Shown here: one piece after another, positions 1-5,798 of the stretch
Layout of the letters: each line of letters begins with the position of its first letter
Position numbering within the stretch: position 1 is the first letter of the stretch
DNA from: Chloroflexota bacterium
GTDB taxonomy: Bacteria > Chloroflexota > Anaerolineae > Anaerolineales > DRMV01
Reading direction: 5' to 3'
Length of the DNA stretch: 5,847 nucleotides
Assembly: GCA_013153375.1 (NCBI GenBank)
Contig: JAADEN010000027.1
Coordinates: 1-5,847, forward strand
Program-made: the position numbers and the translations under genes
Notes under the pieces: model-generated
What the model saw: only the letters and a program-made list of their open reading frames with translations
Databases searched by the model: none
Told to the model about the DNA's origin: nothing

Positions 1-2
1 TC

Positions 3-1019
3 GCCTCGGTAGCCTCGACAGCGCCGCCCGCGCCCGCGGGCCAGGACGAGCCCCTGCTGCGGGTCGAGAACCTGGTGAAGTACTACCCCGTGCGGGGCGG
101 CGTCCTGCGCCGGGTGGTGGCCTGGGTCAAGGCCGTGGATGGGGTGTCCTTCGCCATTCGGGAAGGCGAAACCCTGGGCCTGGTGGGCGAGAGCGGCTGC
201 GGCAAGACCACGGTGGGCAAGACCCTCATCCGGCTGCTGGAACCCCACGACGGCGCGGCCTACTTCCGCGGGGCCAACATCTTCCAGTTGCGCGGCCCGG
301 AACTCAAGGCCCTGCGCCGGGAGATGCAAATCGTGTTCCAGGACCCCTTCTCGTCCCTGGACCCCCGGGTGCCCGTGGGCGAGTCCATCGCGGAGGGGCT
401 GCACATCCACGGCATCGGCGCCCGCCGCGAGCGGCAGCGTATGGTGATGGACATGCTGCGCAAGGTGGGGCTGGAGCCGTACCACGCGCAGCGCTACCCG
501 CACGAGTTCTCGGGCGGCCAGCGGCAACGCATCGGCATCGCCCGCGCGCTGGTGCTGCGGCCCAAGTTCATCATCCTGGACGAGCCCGTGTCCGCGCTGG
601 ATGTGTCCATCCAGGCCCAAATCCTCAACCTGCTGCGGGATTTGCAAGAAGAGTTCGGCCTGACCTACCTGTTCATCGCCCACAACCTGGCCGTGGTGGA
701 GCACATCTCCAACCGGGTGGCGGTGATGTACCTGGGCAAGATCGTGGAGATCGCGGACCGGGATGCGCTCTTCCGCCGGCCGCTGCACCCCTACACCAAA
801 GCCCTGCTCTCCGCGGTGCCCGTGCCCGATCCCACGGTCAAGCGCGAGCGCATCATTTTGCCCGGCGATGTGCCCAGCCCGCTCAACCCGCCCTCGGGCT
901 GTCGCTTCCACCCGCGCTGCCCCTTTGCCCGGCCCGATTGCGCGGACGCGGAGCCCGAACTGCGCGAACTGGAGCCGGGGCACTGGGTCGCGTGCCACTA
1001 CGCGGAGAACTTGGAATGA
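3..1019 (+). CDS. Oligopeptide/dipeptide ABC transporter ATP-binding protein, OppF/DppF type (5'-partial)
   Basis: Cytoplasmic ATPase subunit that powers an Opp/Dpp-type peptide importer together with a second ATPase, two permeases and a binding protein; none of these partners is in the window. All ABC motifs are visible in order: Walker A GESGCGKTT (186-212), Q-loop Gln (339-341), signature FSGGQRQR (507-530), Walker B IILDEP (570-587) and the H-loop His (681-683). The C-terminal oligopeptide-transporter extension follows, with HPYTKALL near 785-808 and a four-cysteine pattern (Cys codons at 900, 918, 939 and 993). The frame is open to the left edge. The first possible start in the window (GTG at 75) would cut into the first strand of the ATPase fold, since LLRVENLV precedes it, so the true start lies upstream. 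The visible N-terminus is a low-complexity Ala/Pro/Ser/Thr stretch, unusual for this family. DppF versus OppF, and the substrate, cannot be decided here; nickel or other substrates are possible. Confidence 0.93.
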   Translation, partial: ASVASTAPPAPAGQDEPLLRVENLVKYYPVRGGVLRRVVAWVKAVDGVSFAIREGETLGLVGESGCGKTTVGKTLIRLLEPHDGAAYFRGANIFQLRGPELKALRREMQIVFQDPFSSLDPRVPVGESIAEGLHIHGIGARRERQRMVMDMLRKVGLEPYHAQRYPHEFSGGQRQRIGIARALVLRPKFIILDEPVSALDVSIQAQILNLLRDLQEEFGLTYLFIAHNLAVVEHISNRVAVMYLGKIVEIADRDALFRRPLHPYTKALLSAVPVPDPTVKRERIILPGDVPSPLNPPSGCRFHPRCPFARPDCADAEPELRELEPGHWVACHYAENLE

Positions 1020-1127
1020 AACTCCGCCGGGCGCTCAGCCCCGCGCGCGGAAGGCGAAAGAAAGAAGCCGCGCCCCATCCACGGCCCGCTCTTGGCACGC
1101 CTGCGCCCATCCATCTCACTTCCAACC

Positions 1128-1132
1128 AGGAG
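1128..1132 (+). promoter_or_regulatory. Shine-Dalgarno AGGAG of cofH
   Basis: AGGAG lies five nucleotides upstream of the ATG at 1138. The reading frame is open much further upstream (to 763, inside the ABC gene), so this site decides the start. Confidence 0.8.
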
Positions 1133-1137
1133 TTTTC

Positions 1138-2352
1138 ATGGATCCATTGAAGCCTGCTCAGCACCTGGACGAACTGTTCCGCCATGTCTCGCCCGCGGTG
1201 GGCCGCATTCTCGACGACGCGCTGGCCGACCGCGAGATCTCCCCGGCCCAAGCCGAGGTCCTCTTCCACACCCAGGGTTTGGACCTGCTGGCCCTGCTGG
1301 CCGTGGCCGACGAATTGCGCCGCCGCACGGTGGGCGATGTGGTGACCTATGTGGTCACCCGCAACATCAATTTCACCAATGTATGCTACATCGGCTGCCG
1401 TTTTTGCGCCTTCAGTCGGCCCGCGCGCTCGCCCGAGGCGTACACCCTGTCGCTGGACGAGATCGTGGAACGGGCCCGGGAGGCCCGCGCCTGGGGGGCG
1501 ACCGAGGTCTGCCTGCAAGGCGGCCTCAACCCACACCAGCCCCCCAGCATTTACGAGGACATCGTGCGGGCCATCAAAAGCGCAGTGCCCGAACTGCACA
1601 TCCACGCGTTCTCGCCCTTCGAGATTTGGTGGGGCAGCCGACGCCTGGGTATCTCGGAGGAAGCGTTCCTGCGCCGCCTGAAGGACGCGGGCCTGGGCAG
1701 CATCCCGGGCACCGCGGCAGAGATTCTGGTGCCCGAAGTGCGCCAGCGCCTGACCAAGAACAAACTGTCGCGCGGCGACTGGGTGCGCATCGTGCGCACC
1801 GCGCATCGGGTGGGCCTGCCCAGCACCGCGACCATCATGTACGGCCACATCGACGAGCCCCGGCATTGGGCCGAGCACCTGCACCTGCTGCGGGAGATTC
1901 AGGCCGAGACGGGCGGGTTCACCGAATTCGTGCCCCTGGGCTTCATCCACGAGCGCACCCGGCTCTATCAAGAGGACGGCGCGCGGCCCGGCCCCACGGG
2001 CATGGAGGACCTGAAGATGCACGCGGTCGCCCGCCTGATGCTGAACCGCTCCATCGCCAACATCCAAGTTTCGTGGGTCAAACTGGGGTACAAAATGGCG
2101 CAGATGATCCTGAACGCGGGGGCCAACGACTTCGGCGGCACCCTGTTCGAGGAAAGCATCAGCCGGGCCGCGGGCGAGACCCAGGGCAGCGTGACCACGC
2201 CCGAAGAGTTTCAGCGCCTGATTCGCGACCTGGGTCGGATCCCGCAGGAGCGCGACACCCTCTACCGCCCCGTCGGACGCACGGAGGGCGATGCGGCCCC
2301 GGCGCTGTGGCAGCCGCCGCTGGTGCGGGCCAGGCCGCAGCCTGTGCCCTGA
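1138..2352 (+). CDS. cofH: CofH, 5-amino-6-(D-ribitylamino)uracil--L-tyrosine 4-hydroxyphenyl transferase (FO synthase subunit 2)
   Basis: Cytoplasmic radical SAM enzyme of 404 residues. With CofG it makes FO, the deazaflavin precursor of coenzyme F420; CofH joins the 4-hydroxybenzyl part of tyrosine to 5-amino-6-ribitylaminouracil. The CX3CX2C cluster motif is C83-C87-C90, in the family context NINFTNVCYIGCRFCAF. It is followed by LQGG (126-129), PGTAAEIL (190-197), a long block around TATIMYGH and GGFTEFVPL, and NIQVSWVKLG near the C-terminus. MqnC, the closest menaquinone-pathway relative, usually has PGGGAEIL where this protein has PGTAAEIL, which favours CofH over MqnC or MqnE. The start is ATG 1138, chosen for its Shine-Dalgarno and because the family N-terminus begins here. 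The last 25 or so residues are a Pro/Ala/Arg-rich tail beyond the conserved end. No cofG is adjacent. It lies 118 nt after the ABC gene on the same strand; co-transcription is possible but not shown. Confidence 0.93.
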   Translation: MDPLKPAQHLDELFRHVSPAVGRILDDALADREISPAQAEVLFHTQGLDLLALLAVADELRRRTVGDVVTYVVTRNINFTNVCYIGCRFCAFSRPARSPEAYTLSLDEIVERAREARAWGATEVCLQGGLNPHQPPSIYEDIVRAIKSAVPELHIHAFSPFEIWWGSRRLGISEEAFLRRLKDAGLGSIPGTAAEILVPEVRQRLTKNKLSRGDWVRIVRTAHRVGLPSTATIMYGHIDEPRHWAEHLHLLREIQAETGGFTEFVPLGFIHERTRLYQEDGARPGPTGMEDLKMHAVARLMLNRSIANIQVSWVKLGYKMAQMILNAGANDFGGTLFEESISRAAGETQGSVTTPEEFQRLIRDLGRIPQERDTLYRPVGRTEGDAAPALWQPPLVRARPQPVP

Positions 2353-2379
2353 ATCCCGCCGTCACAGGCCCCACAACGC

Positions 2380-2407
2380 CACAGGCCGGGATCGCTCCCG
2401 GCCTGTG
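2380..2407. terminator. Perfect 12-bp hairpin between convergent genes, probable bidirectional terminator
   Basis: CACAGGCCGGGA (2380-2391), loop TCGC, then TCCCGGCCTGTG (2396-2407): a perfect 12-bp G+C-rich stem with a 4-nt loop. It lies 27 nt after the cofH stop and 28 nt after the gap stop, so it is well placed to end both transcripts. Neither strand has a T-tract after the stem, so it is not a textbook intrinsic terminator. It could act as a 3'-end stabiliser or a pause site instead. Confidence 0.65.
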
Positions 2408-2435
2408 AACGGTCTGGAAAACGCGCCCCAGGGGC

Positions 2436-3464
2436 TCAGACGCCCTTGGACGCCATGAACGCGGCCAGGTCCGCGGTGCGGCACGCGTAGCCCCACTCGT
2501 TGTCGTACCAGGCCACCACCTTGACCAGGGTGTCGCCGATGACCCGGGTCGAGAGCGCGTCCACGATGGACGAGCGATCGTCGCCCTTGTAGTCCACCGA
2601 GACCAAGGGCTCTTCGGAGTAGCCCAAAATGCCCTGCAACGGCCCCTCGGCCGCGGCCTTGAGGGTGGCGTTGACCTCCTCCACCGTGGTGGGCTTCTCC
2701 AACTGGGCCACGAAGTCCACCAGCGACACGGTGGGCGTGGGCACCCGCACGGCCATGCCGTCGAACTTACCCTGCAATTCGGGGATGACCTTGCCCAAAG
2801 CCTTGGCCGCGCCCGTGGTGGTGGGGATCATGTTGATAGCCGCGGCCCGGGCCCGGCGCATGTCCTTGGGATGGGCCAGGTCCAGAATGCGCTGGTCGTT
2901 GGTGTAGGAGTGCACCGTGGTCATCAGGCCCTTCACCACGCCGAAGGTCTCGTGGATGACCTTGGCCACGGGCGCCAGGCAGTTGGTGGTGCACGACGCG
3001 TTGGAGACCACATGATGCTTGGCCGGGTCGTAGCGTTCGTGGTTCACGCCCAGCACCACGGTGAGGTCCTCGCCCTTGGCCGGCGCGGTGATGATGACCT
3101 TCTTCGCGCCGCCGCTGCGGATGTGCGACCACGGCCCGGGGTCCTTGGAGGCGTCCCGAAACACGCCCGTGGCCTCGATGACGATGTCCACGCCCAGGTC
3201 ACGCCAGGGCAAGTTGCGGGGGTCTCGTTGGGAAAAGACCTTGAGGCGGTGGCCGTCGATGACGATGTCGCCATCCACGACCTCCACGGTGCCCGGAAAA
3301 GTGCCGTAGTTGGAGTCGTACTTGAACAGATGGGCGTTGGTCTCGGGCGGGAACAGATCGTTGATGGCCACCACTTCCAGTTCGTCGGGATGACGCTCCA
3401 GAATGGCCTTGAGGACCTGGCGTCCGATGCGGCCAAAGCCGTTGATGCCGATTTTGACGGTCAT
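2436..3464 (-). CDS. gap: Type I glyceraldehyde-3-phosphate dehydrogenase
   Basis: Cytoplasmic glycolytic enzyme, 342 residues (family usually 330-340). It converts glyceraldehyde 3-phosphate, NAD+ and phosphate to 1,3-bisphosphoglycerate, reversibly. The N-terminal nucleotide-binding motif INGFGRIGR is at residues 7-15, with Asp36 at the position that normally binds the NAD ribose. The catalytic motif SNASCTTN holds Cys158 (codon 2991-2993), with His185 in TVHSYTNDQ. The C-terminal WYDNEWGY signature is intact. A short insertion (DPGPW, around 108-112) follows ATGVF compared with common GapA proteins. The NAD-contact segment reads LDLAHPKD instead of the usual LDLPHKD, so coenzyme preference is not certain; the retained Asp36 argues for NAD. 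ATG 3464 is chosen because it starts the family N-terminus and follows an AGGAGG; the longer open frame would run into the preceding gene. It is last in the apparent pyk operon, 32 nt after the membrane-protein gene. Confidence 0.97.
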   Translation of the reverse strand: MTVKIGINGFGRIGRQVLKAILERHPDELEVVAINDLFPPETNAHLFKYDSNYGTFPGTVEVVDGDIVIDGHRLKVFSQRDPRNLPWRDLGVDIVIEATGVFRDASKDPGPWSHIRSGGAKKVIITAPAKGEDLTVVLGVNHERYDPAKHHVVSNASCTTNCLAPVAKVIHETFGVVKGLMTTVHSYTNDQRILDLAHPKDMRRARAAAINMIPTTTGAAKALGKVIPELQGKFDGMAVRVPTPTVSLVDFVAQLEKPTTVEEVNATLKAAAEGPLQGILGYSEEPLVSVDYKGDDRSSIVDALSTRVIGDTLVKVVAWYDNEWGYACRTADLAAFMASKGV

Positions 3465-3470
3465 AGAGAA

Positions 3471-3476
3471 CCTCCT
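3471..3476 (-). promoter_or_regulatory. Shine-Dalgarno AGGAGG of gap
   Basis: A perfect AGGAGG on the minus strand, six nucleotides before the ATG at 3464. It fixes the start despite 123 nt of open frame further upstream and suggests strong translation of this distal operon gene. Confidence 0.88.
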
Positions 3477-3496
3477 CGTGCGAGTGAGAACGAATG

Positions 3497-4258
3497 TTAC
3501 AGGCCGGCCAAACGGGCCAGCAAGGCCAACGCGCCGGCCACCAGAAGGATCACGATGAGGAGCAGGCGAAACGCGTCCTGCGCCCACAGGGATGCGGCAT
3601 GCAAAGGATGCGCGCGGGTGTACGCGCCGGCCGCGAAGACTTCCTCGCCGAGCAGGGCGTCGTCGCCCGTGGCCAGCAGCACGGCCTGCCCCACGGGATG
3701 CTCGGTGCCGCCCACCAGCCGCGGCGCGGCATCGGCCAGCAGCGCGACCTCCCAGCCGAGATGGCCCAGCGCCAGGGTCATGGCCTGGCGGCCCTGCTGC
3801 GCGGCCAGGGCCGCGCCCGCGCCGTACGAGGCCGGGTCCATCCCGGCCAAGAGCAAGCCGTCGGGGGAATACGCTTCAGGGCTGCGGGCCTGCGCGCACG
3901 CGCTGCGCAGGCTGGGATGCGCCAGCGCGGTCACGCCCGGGTCGCCCGCGGAGACCAGCGGGGGCGCATCGCCCCGCAAAGCCGAGCGCACCAAGGGCGT
4001 CATGACGCTCAGGCCCACCCACGAGGTCCCGCTGCCGGGGCGCAACAGGCGGCCGCGGCCCAAAGTGTAGTGCAAGCGGCGGCCTTCTTCCATGGCCAGG
4101 GCCAGCCCGGCGTCCACCCGGCGGAAGGTGGACAGAGGCCGCAGGCGCTTGTACAGGCTCTCGGTGGACTTGAGGAGATAGGCCAAGCCCATGCCACCGC
4201 CCAAGAAGAGCAGCGCGGCCAGGGCCAGCAGGGTATCGAGGGAGCCTCCGAACGGCAT
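3497..4258 (-). CDS. Two-helix membrane protein of unknown function (DUF6754-like)
   Basis: 253 residues, function unknown. One hydrophobic segment lies near the N-terminus (about residues 9-29) and one at the very C-terminus (about 232-250), flanking a soluble domain of about 200 residues. Basic residues just after the first helix (K30, K37, R38, R40, R46, R47) suggest by the positive-inside rule that the domain faces the cytoplasm. Recognisable blocks are RRLHYTLGRG (60-69), AGDP (104-107), GMDPASYGAG (139-148) and GEEVFAAGAY (204-213), followed by HAASLWAQDAFR (220-231). These match my recollection of DUF6754, found mainly in Anaerolineae; no search was run. There are no nucleotide-binding or protease motifs I can name. 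ATG 4258 is chosen because it follows a GGAGGT and gives a sensible membrane N-terminus; the frame stays open to 4693 but would overlap pyk. It sits between pyk (17-nt gap) and gap (32-nt gap), so it is probably co-expressed with both. Confidence 0.85.
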   Translation of the reverse strand: MPFGGSLDTLLALAALLFLGGGMGLAYLLKSTESLYKRLRPLSTFRRVDAGLALAMEEGRRLHYTLGRGRLLRPGSGTSWVGLSVMTPLVRSALRGDAPPLVSAGDPGVTALAHPSLRSACAQARSPEAYSPDGLLLAGMDPASYGAGAALAAQQGRQAMTLALGHLGWEVALLADAAPRLVGGTEHPVGQAVLLATGDDALLGEEVFAAGAYTRAHPLHAASLWAQDAFRLLLIVILLVAGALALLARLAGL

Positions 4259-4264
4259 CGCGGC

Positions 4265-4270
4265 ACCTCC
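4265..4270 (-). promoter_or_regulatory. Shine-Dalgarno GGAGGT of the membrane-protein gene
   Basis: GGAGGT on the minus strand, six nucleotides before the ATG at 4258 and inside the 17-nt gap after the pyk stop codon. It decides the start against 435 nt of open frame overlapping pyk. Confidence 0.83.
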
Positions 4271-4275
4271 AGGGC

Positions 4276-5721
4276 CTAAAAATCTTGTCCCAAAGTGTGC
4301 ACCAGCAAGAAATTGGGCGGGCGCATCGCGCCGACCGGGAACCCGGCCACCAGCACCACCTGTTGCCCTCCCTTGACCTGTCCCGAGGCCTTGAGCGCCA
4401 GTTCGATGTGCTTGAGCATGATCTCCACGGTGTTGGCGAAGGGCACCCGATGGGTCTGGATGCCCCAGTACATGCTCAGGCGGCGGTAGGTGCGCTCCAC
4501 GGGCGTGAAGGCCAGGATGGGCACCTGGGGCCGGGTCTTGGAGAGCAAGATGGCCGTGCGCCCCGTGTTGGTGAAGATGGCCAGCGCGGCCACCTTGGGC
4601 TGCTGCTCGGCCAGGGCTTTCGCGGCCCGGGCCAGAGCCCAGGCGTCGTTGCGCTCGGAGGGCTGCGCGTAGCGTTGCATGCACGCGGCCCATTCGGGCG
4701 CGGCCTCCTCCGCGCGGCGGATGATGGCGTCCATCACCTCCACCGCGCGCACGGGGTAACGTCCCACCGCGGTCTCGCCCGACAGCATCAGCGCGTCGGT
4801 GCCGTCGAAGACCGCGTTGGCCACATCCGAGGCCTCGGCGCGCGTCGGCCGAGGGTTGTGAATCATGGAGTCGAGCATCTGGGTGGCCGTGATGACCAGT
4901 TTGCCCATGCGGTTGGCCGTGGCAATGATGCGCTTCTGCGCCAGGGGCACATCTTCGGTGGGGATTTCGACGCCCAGGTCGCCCCGGGCCACCATGACGC
5001 CGTCGGCCACCGCGAGGATGTCCTCCAGATTGCGCAGGGCTTCGGCGCGCTCCAGTTTGGCGATGAGAGGGGTGTCGGCCTTGTCGGGCGCGTATTCGGT
5101 CATGGCCCGTCGCACCCGAGCCACATCCTCCGCGGTGCGCACGAAGGAAATGGCCACCGCGTCCACATCGTGGTCCAGGCCGAAGCGCAAATCGGCCTCG
5201 TCCTTTTCGGTGAAGCCGGGGATGTCCAAAGGCACGCCGGGCAGGTTGATGCCCTTGTGCGACGAGAGGGTGCCGCCCAACAGCGCGCGGGCCTCCACTC
5301 GGTCGCCGTCCACCCGCAGCACTTCCAACTCGATGAGGCCGTCGTCAATGGAAATGCGATGGCCCGGACGCAGCGCCTCCGCGAACTCGGCCAAAGGCAC
5401 GGGCAGCGCGTCGTCGGCCTGCTCGACGCCGGCCCGAAAGACCACCACCTGGCCGGGTTGAATGGTCACCGGCTCGGGCAGGGTGCCGAGGCGAATCTTC
5501 GGCCCTTGCAGATCTTGCAAGATGGCGACCGGCCGGCCCAGGCGCTGGCTGGCCCGGCGAATGCGTTGGATGAGTTGGGCGTGATGCTCGTGACTTCCGT
5601 GGGAAAAGTTGAGCCGGGCCACATCCACGCCGGCGCGGATGAGCCGCCGGAGCACCCGTTCGTCCTGGCTGGCCGGGCCCAAAGTGGCGATGATCTTGGC
5701 GCGACGGTAAGTTGTAGCCAT
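4276..5721 (-). CDS. pyk: Pyruvate kinase
   Basis: Cytoplasmic glycolytic enzyme, 481 residues, the normal length for bacterial pyruvate kinase without the extra C-terminal PEP-utiliser domain. It transfers phosphate from phosphoenolpyruvate to ADP. Motifs in order: KIIATLGPAS (9-18), ARLNFSHGSHE (35-45), LQDLQGPKIRLG (68-79), the B-domain end GTLSSHKGINLPG (149-161), LIAKLERAEAL (218-228) with catalytic Lys221 and Mg-binding Glu223, VARGDLGVEIP (243-253) with Mg-binding Asp247, and ITATQMLDSM...PTRAEASDVANAV (276-303). The pattern Leu71-Gln72-Lys75-Leu78 is the one associated with potassium-independent enzymes. A C-domain loop TNTGRT (383-388) resembles the effector phosphate-binding loop, so allosteric control by a sugar phosphate is possible. 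Near the C-terminus the usual GTTN-like turn is replaced by MRPPN. The ATG at 5721 starts exactly at the family N-terminus. This is the first gene of the apparent pyk-membrane protein-gap operon. Confidence 0.97.
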   Translation of the reverse strand: MATTYRRAKIIATLGPASQDERVLRRLIRAGVDVARLNFSHGSHEHHAQLIQRIRRASQRLGRPVAILQDLQGPKIRLGTLPEPVTIQPGQVVVFRAGVEQADDALPVPLAEFAEALRPGHRISIDDGLIELEVLRVDGDRVEARALLGGTLSSHKGINLPGVPLDIPGFTEKDEADLRFGLDHDVDAVAISFVRTAEDVARVRRAMTEYAPDKADTPLIAKLERAEALRNLEDILAVADGVMVARGDLGVEIPTEDVPLAQKRIIATANRMGKLVITATQMLDSMIHNPRPTRAEASDVANAVFDGTDALMLSGETAVGRYPVRAVEVMDAIIRRAEEAAPEWAACMQRYAQPSERNDAWALARAAKALAEQQPKVAALAIFTNTGRTAILLSKTRPQVPILAFTPVERTYRRLSMYWGIQTHRVPFANTVEIMLKHIELALKASGQVKGGQQVVLVAGFPVGAMRPPNFLLVHTLGQDF

Positions 5722-5725
5722 GCAT

Positions 5726-5730
5726 ACCTC
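5726..5730 (-). promoter_or_regulatory. Shine-Dalgarno GAGGT of pyk
   Basis: GAGGT (in GTGAGGT) on the minus strand, only four nucleotides before the ATG at 5721. The spacing is short, and an out-of-frame ATG at 5725 lies in between, so translation of pyk may be less efficient than that of gap, which has a full AGGAGG at better spacing. Confidence 0.65.
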
Positions 5731-5739
5731 ACGAGCAAG

Positions 5740-5770
5740 TTGACATAAGCGCGCGTTTTGATTGTACCAT
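5740..5770 (+). promoter_or_regulatory. Putative rightward promoter facing away from pyk
   Basis: A perfect -35 hexamer TTGACA (5740-5745) is followed after a long 19-nt spacer by TACCAT (5765-5770, four of six matches). It would start near 5777 and drive the possible gene starting at 5799. The spacer is not optimal and the -10 is weak; the hexamer could be chance. Confidence 0.3.
5761..5769 (-). promoter_or_regulatory. Putative extended -10 promoter of the pyk operon
   Basis: On the minus strand the sequence reads TGGTACAAT: an extended -10 (TG, one base, then TACAAT, five of six matches to consensus). No good -35 hexamer lies 16-18 nt upstream, which is tolerated by extended -10 promoters. 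Transcription would start near 5754 and give a leader of about 33 nt. Confidence 0.5.
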
Positions 5771-5798
5771 AGCGTGGGCGGTTTGGAGGCGCCAGGTT

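Noticed and set aside
1041..1073. Palindrome CCGCGCGCGG and a 6-bp GCGCGG/CCGCGC pairing after the ABC gene as a terminator
   Set aside because: The palindrome has no loop, the stem is short with a 17-nt loop, and no T-run follows; chance in G+C-rich sequence.
1092..1108. Sigma-54-like TGGCAC or -35-like TTGGCA before cofH
   Set aside because: The matching -12 element is absent at the required spacing, and no -10-like hexamer lies 16-18 nt after TTGGCA.
763..1137. Upstream open-frame extension of cofH inside the ABC gene
   Set aside because: It overlaps the conserved C-terminus of the ABC ATPase in another frame, its Arg/Pro/Ser-rich translation is typical of G+C-rich shadow frames, and ATG 1138 has its own Shine-Dalgarno and family N-terminus.
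883..2067. Long minus-strand frame opposite cofH (394 codons)
   Set aside because: No family resemblance; it is an antisense shadow caused by high G+C and biased codon use of cofH.
3492..3528. Weak promoter-like TTGCTG and TAACAT pair (minus strand) before gap
   Set aside because: Matches are poor (three and four of six), and the -10 overlaps the stop codon of the preceding gene; not enough to call an internal promoter.
3465..3587. N-terminal extension of GAPDH
   Set aside because: It would overlap the end of the membrane-protein gene; the AGGAGG and the conserved N-terminus support the ATG at 3464.
2871..4070. Plus-strand frame spanning gap and the membrane-protein gene (399 codons)
   Set aside because: Antisense to two well-supported genes and without any recognisable domain.
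4259..4693. N-terminal extension of the membrane protein into pyk
   Set aside because: It overlaps pyk by over 400 nt with low-complexity translation; GGAGGT before ATG 4258 and the hydrophobic N-terminus support the short form.
4285..5748. Long plus-strand frame opposite pyk (487 codons)
   Set aside because: It mirrors the whole of pyk, is rich in His, Gly and Arg, and shows no motif; an antisense shadow.
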